Below the pieces are notes generated by a model. It had not been told where the DNA came from. It saw only the letters and a list, made by a program, of their open reading frames with translations, and did no database searches. A stretch of DNA of 8,503 nt, from the NCBI GenBank assembly GCA_031547305.1, contig JAVBSC010000085.1, forward strand, positions 1 to 8,503, in the 5' to 3' direction. Below, one piece after another: positions 5,772 through 8,503 of this stretch; the stretch's first letter is position 1; every line of letters starts with the position of its first letter. The translations under genes were made by a program, and so were the position numbers. The DNA comes from JAVBSC01 sp031547305 (lineage in GTDB: Bacteria > Desulfobacterota > Desulfovibrionia > Desulfovibrionales > Desulfovibrionaceae).

Positions 5772-6857
5772 TCAGTCTGGCGTGACCATCGTTTTCAGAA
5801 GCTCAACAAACTTGTCAAAATCGTAGTCTGGAAACTCACGCCCGCTACCAGTATGCGCTTGTTTTGTTAAGCGCGGTATTACAGTTAGGAAAGGAACTGG
5901 CGCATACTTGATTTTATTCACAGGGTCGATGACCTGCACGCTAAAACGCCCTGAAAAACCAATGGAGCCATCCGTGTAGGTGCCGGCCTTCTCGTAACTT
6001 ACATGCATAACAACTATGGCCGCGCATTCACTGGCTGTTGTGGCGTAGTATTGTTCAGCAAAAGATATTTTAGTTCCAGCTATTTTTTTATTACTATGCC
6101 TAAAAACAAATTTAATTGTCTTGGAATCTTCTTTTTCCGCTAAGAGTATTTTCCCTCTGATATGTGGGGGTTGTGGCGAAGCTTCTTTGTAAGACTCAAG
6201 TTCAGACTTGAGCATGTCAGAAACTACACCGGCTGTAAAATGATATTTCTGCATGGTGTTATTTAGCTCCGTCTCCGGTGCCCAATCGGCAATATGTTTT
6301 CCGTTTATGGTATGTATCAGCTCTCCGGCCTTAATTCCTCTGGACAGTGCATAATAATACTGACCTCCTGGTTGTCTAATTGTCAGCTCACGTAACTTGG
6401 TACAAGCCATTAAATTATCAATCGCGAAATTGACTTCATCGTCATTACTAAAATCAAAAGAACTTATCTGTAATACTTCAAGATTTTTATATGCGGAGAG
6501 ATTATTAAGACTTCTACATTCCCCTGCGATGATAAGCTCTTTTACATTGTCAGCAATTGGAGTAAACAAGGAGACTAGATCATCAGCTCCTCTTTGACCG
6601 TTCAGGACAAGTGTATGAAATTGTTTTTTGCCGCTTTTCAACTTTTGAAGAATGTCCTCATTAGCCTTCTTTTTTTCGTTAAGGTCACGAATGTCATCCG
6701 TGCTCACAATCGCCACACCATTAGCAACTTTCAGATATTCCGAGTCATCACCGCATGCGCTCATGCATAGCAACACTATGAAAATAAATGAATAAAGGCT
6801 GATCTGCTTTGGTTTATTGGAAAAAAAGAGGCTTGAAAAATACGGATATCGTTTCAT
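5772..6857 (-). CDS. Putative lipoprotein with leucine-rich and PDZ-like segments
   Basis: Not a family I recognise. The 361-residue protein starts with a basic stretch, then a hydrophobic helix (about 19-34) ending in MSAC, a plausible lipobox with lipidated Cys35, so it should be membrane-anchored outside the cytoplasm. Residues about 79-162 show spaced Leu/Ile motifs (FHTLVLNG, VKELIIAG, LEVLQISSF, LRELTIRQ), like short leucine-rich repeats. SRGIKAGELIHTINGKHI (from about 172) matches the ligand-groove region of a PDZ domain. The C-terminal third is unassigned. ATG 6857 is chosen because AAGG lies 6 nt upstream and the signal sequence then starts MKRYPYF; it follows the Fic stop by 16 nt, suggesting co-transcription. 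The gene is visibly richer in A+T than the catalase or cat genes, a sign of transfer. Confidence 0.7.
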   Translation of the reverse strand: MKRYPYFSSLFFSNKPKQISLYSFIFIVLLCMSACGDDSEYLKVANGVAIVSTDDIRDLNEKKKANEDILQKLKSGKKQFHTLVLNGQRGADDLVSLFTPIADNVKELIIAGECRSLNNLSAYKNLEVLQISSFDFSNDDEVNFAIDNLMACTKLRELTIRQPGGQYYYALSRGIKAGELIHTINGKHIADWAPETELNNTMQKYHFTAGVVSDMLKSELESYKEASPQPPHIRGKILLAEKEDSKTIKFVFRHSNKKIAGTKISFAEQYYATTASECAAIVVMHVSYEKAGTYTDGSIGFSGRFSVQVIDPVNKIKYAPVPFLTVIPRLTKQAHTGSGREFPDYDFDKFVELLKTMVTPD

Positions 6858-6873
6858 ACTTGGCCTTGTCAGC

Positions 6874-7602
6874 TTATGATGTATACATCTTCGAGCAAAC
6901 CACGCTGAAATACCCAAACATCGCAGTCGCATCTCTAGAGTTGTAAAACGTTCTCAGCTTTTCGTTAAACTCTTCCGTCGTCTCTCTCAGAACGGTAATC
7001 GGGTAATAGCCCGCCGACAAAAGCACTCCGTTCATCATCAGTGAGGCGGTTCGCTTGTTGCAATCAAAGAAAAACTGCGTTCTGGACATGAACAGAAACG
7101 CGGCAATTGCCCGCTCTATGGGGTCTTCCACCCGCTCGCGTAAACAAGAAAATCCTTTTTCAGCAAACGCGGGAAGCTCCTCCGCTGCCGGTGGAATATG
7201 CGATACCCCGTGGATATGAACTTGTTGGTTTCTCAGCACGCCCCATTCCAGGGCCTCTTCCTTGCCGACAATGGCGTGAAGCTGCTTGGCAAAGTCCATA
7301 TCAAGACGAAAAGCCGCATTTTTTACGGAATCAATCAGTTGTGTCGCCGCGTCACCAAAACGCTTAACCTGGCTCAACTGGTCGATGCTGATGCCCCCTA
7401 CAGCTTGCCCTTGGAGGATGGTTTCCGTCTGCGGCAAGGTGGAAGGGTTATTTTCAAAAACCCCCAAAGAGTTCCAGACAATCCCGGCCATGTTCTTTTT
7501 GAACATGAAAAGGGCCAAATCCGGTCTGTTTTCATGCGGCAGCGGAATGGCTGTCGGCTCCCAGGAAAAGCCGAGAGGTGATTCAAAAAGCCGCTTGTCC
7601 AC
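6874..7602 (-). CDS. Fic-domain protein with atypical active-site motif
   Basis: A 242-residue Fic-fold protein. Typical Fic enzymes transfer AMP or another nucleotide or phosphate group to a hydroxyl side chain using HxFx(D/E)GNxR. Here the motif reads QFFFDCNKR (176-184), so the catalytic His is Gln and the first Gly is Cys, while Phe, Asp, Asn and Arg remain. The helix after it (TASLMMNGVLL) is well kept. FENNPSTLPQTETILQG (49-65) resembles the N-terminal segment of Fic proteins that carries the (S/T)xxxE(G/N) inhibitory motif. I recall a bacterial Fic subfamily with QFFxDxNKR, so this may be a natural variant and not decay. The start is GTG 7602, with GGAG 8 nt upstream. It lies 48 nt after the mazF remnant and 16 nt before the lipoprotein gene, all on one strand. 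Confidence 0.82.
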   Translation of the reverse strand: MDKRLFESPLGFSWEPTAIPLPHENRPDLALFMFKKNMAGIVWNSLGVFENNPSTLPQTETILQGQAVGGISIDQLSQVKRFGDAATQLIDSVKNAAFRLDMDFAKQLHAIVGKEEALEWGVLRNQQVHIHGVSHIPPAAEELPAFAEKGFSCLRERVEDPIERAIAAFLFMSRTQFFFDCNKRTASLMMNGVLLSAGYYPITVLRETTEEFNEKLRTFYNSRDATAMFGYFSVVCSKMYTS

Positions 7603-7650
7603 TTTGGGGTCTCCACCAGCTATTTTTTACCGACAAAGAAAGAATCGTCC

Positions 7651-7979
7651 TCACCACTCCACCAGAGGCATAAACCGCGCCAGCGCTTCCCGCGCAAAAT
7701 CCTGCCCGGCTTTTTCCTTTAATGCCGCATACGAGCCATTCAATCAAGGCTCCTCACCTGGTCGCAGAGGACAACGCCTGTGGTCCGGCAGGCTGCCGGG
7801 AGCGCCAGTTCAAAAGGATAGCCTTTGCTCTGGTTGGCAATGGGCACAACAAGGCATAGCCCGGTTCGGCCATTATAGGCTTTGGGCGAAAGCACAAGGG
7901 CAGGGCGATGCCCTGCCCGCGGGTCGAAATTCAGCCAGATGACATCACCGCAGTCAGGAACATAAGAAGCGGCTACCAT
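7651..7979 (-). pseudogene. mazF: MazF-type toxin, degraded and frameshifted
   Basis: MazF toxins are mRNA-cleaving endoribonucleases held in check by MazE. ATG 7979 overlaps the mazE stop by 7 nt, as in intact mazEF pairs. The frame reads MVAASYVPDCGDVIW and later QSKGYPFE and GVVLCDQVRSLD, clearly MazF, but stops at TGA 7742-7740 after 79 residues. Shifting one base restores about 29 residues ending REALARFMPLVEW at 7653-7651. A single-base loss in a Trp codon (TGG to TG) explains this. Against E. coli MazF, as I remember it, five residues are also missing between FDP and AGHRPA, including the catalytic Glu24. The Thr of the PxTxQ region is Ala (PIANQ), while the Arg of AGHRP stays. The toxin is very probably inactive. 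Confidence 0.85.
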
Positions 7980-8224
7980 GCCTCTTTCCCCCGCGCCTGG
8001 CCCCAATCAAATTCATGGTGGATGTTTTCAGGCGTCACACCGGCAAGAAGCTCATCCAAGGTGAATTTCTTCGGCATGGATGGGATGGTCACTCTGAAGC
8101 CGTCATTTTCAATGTGCAACTCAACCTCAACCCCGCGCTCAATGGCCAGCTCCGTTACCAGAGCTTGCGGCAGGCGGATGGCCAGGGAATTGCCCCATTG
8201 GGAAACTTTTGTTTGCTTTTGCAG
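7973..8224 (-). CDS. mazE: MazE-type antitoxin, apparent CTG start
   Basis: An 83-residue AbrB/MazE-type antitoxin that binds its own promoter DNA and the MazF toxin. The N-terminal DNA-binding hairpin TKVSQWGNSLAIRLPQALV is classic. The C-terminal acidic tail (FTLDELLAGVTPENIHHEFD) is the MazF-binding part. Where family members start with Met (MQ...VSxWGNS), the codon is CTG at 8224-8222, and no ATG, GTG or TTG precedes the conserved region in frame. The reading frame itself is intact. Either CTG is used as the start or the start was lost. There is no clear ribosome binding site, and the predicted transcript start is only a few bases upstream, so translation may be leaderless. It overlaps mazF by 7 nt. 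Confidence 0.85.
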   Translation of the reverse strand: MQKQTKVSQWGNSLAIRLPQALVTELAIERGVEVELHIENDGFRVTIPSMPKKFTLDELLAGVTPENIHHEFDWGQARGKEAW

Positions 8225-8236
8225 GGCTCTATTCTT

Positions 8237-8255
8237 AGTATATCCACAGGATATA
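8237..8255 (-). promoter_or_regulatory. mazE promoter -10 within a palindromic operator
   Basis: TATATCC-ACA-GGATATA (8239-8255) has perfect 7-bp arms. On the minus strand the -10-like TATACT (8242-8237) lies in one arm, 12 nt before the mazE CTG. MazE-type antitoxins repress their own promoter, so this is a sensible binding site. No good -35 is seen at 16-18 bp. Confidence 0.5.
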
Positions 8256-8329
8256 TATCGAAAAAGAAAAAAGCAAGTCCGTTAAGATGGCTGAGCAAGT
8301 GGATAGTGCCAGGGGTGGGGGCATTTTTA

Positions 8330-8355
8330 TGGGTAATCCCCCCCAAAAAAAGTAG
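8330..8355 (+). repeat. Possible left end of the IS3-family element
   Basis: A sequence starting TGGGTAATCCCCCCC then A7 GTAG lies about 72 bp before the orfA ATG. A TG start followed by a run of C and A is usual for IS3-family terminal repeats (IS407-like). The matching right end is outside the window, so the boundary is a guess. Confidence 0.3.
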
Positions 8356-8401
8356 TGTTTTAAAGTAGAATTTCCGAGAATAAACAGCACGGAGATTTTG
8401 C

Positions 8402-8503
8402 ATGAAAACGTCCCGATTTTCCGACATCCAGATTCTGGCGATTTTAAAACAGGCCGAGAATGGCGTTCCCGTCACCGAGCTTTGCCGTGAGCATGGCATG
8501 AGC
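8402..8503 (+). CDS. IS3-family transposase OrfA, N-terminal part (runs off window)
   Basis: Thirty-four codons are visible, ending at the window edge. MKTSRFSDIQILAILKQAE followed by a GVPV-TELCREHGMS segment is the start of the helix-turn-helix of IS3-family OrfA (IS407-like group), which binds the element's ends. In this family OrfA is joined to the DDE-domain OrfB by a programmed frameshift. ATG 8402 has GGAG 7 nt upstream. The element reads away from mazEF. Intactness cannot be judged here. Confidence 0.88.
   Translation, partial: MKTSRFSDIQILAILKQAENGVPVTELCREHGMS

Noticed and set aside
7740..8006. mazF start at 8006
   Set aside because: The extra residues MGPGAGERG have no family similarity and overlap mazE further; ATG 7979 gives the usual MazF N-terminus.
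8155..8499. Minus-strand frame crossing the IS end and the mazE promoter
   Set aside because: It spans two unrelated elements and overlaps mazE in another frame with no domain of its own.

Overview
The window looks like a chromosomal segment of a Desulfovibrio-type sulfate reducer (Desulfobacterota). The reasons are GC-rich coding sequence, a UshA-like gene that appears to encode selenocysteine, an HU/IHF protein of deltaproteobacterial character, and a CitMHS-type antiporter. The taxon is inferred from gene character, not from a marker gene.

Left part (1-2830, all minus strand). An HU/IHF-type DNA-binding protein with a good sigma-70-like promoter is followed 24 nt downstream by a secreted UshA-like protein. 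That protein's reading frame is crossed by one in-frame TGA, set in a Cys-Pro-Ser-TGA context and followed by a hairpin that fits a bacterial SECIS, so I read it as a selenoprotein. A 13-bp terminator-like hairpin lies inside the same gene, between the signal peptide and the enzyme-like domain. Next comes a GTG-started sodium:proton antiporter of the CitMHS_2/NhaD type that runs off the left edge. A perfect 8+3+8 palindrome sits in the gap before it.

Middle (2830-5340). A chloramphenicol acetyltransferase (plus strand) diverges from the HU gene and converges on a clade-3-like haem catalase (minus strand). The two share a bidirectional terminator. The cat leader contains a dyad over its -35 region, an 11-codon mini-ORF and a GC-rich hairpin.

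Right part (5340-8503), accessory in character. Reading on the minus strand it holds: mazE, which lacks an ordinary start codon; a mazF that lost a conserved loop containing a catalytic Glu, has Ala at a catalytic Thr position, and is frameshifted at its C terminus; an atypical Fic-domain gene with Gln in place of the catalytic His; and an AT-rich lipoprotein gene with leucine-rich and PDZ-like segments. About 430 bp between the lipoprotein and the catalase hold no confident gene but include a coding-like open stretch. At the right edge an IS3-family orfA begins, about 180 bp from mazE on the opposite strand. The likely reading is a decayed toxin-antitoxin locus with a Fic gene and a cargo lipoprotein, bordered by an insertion sequence.
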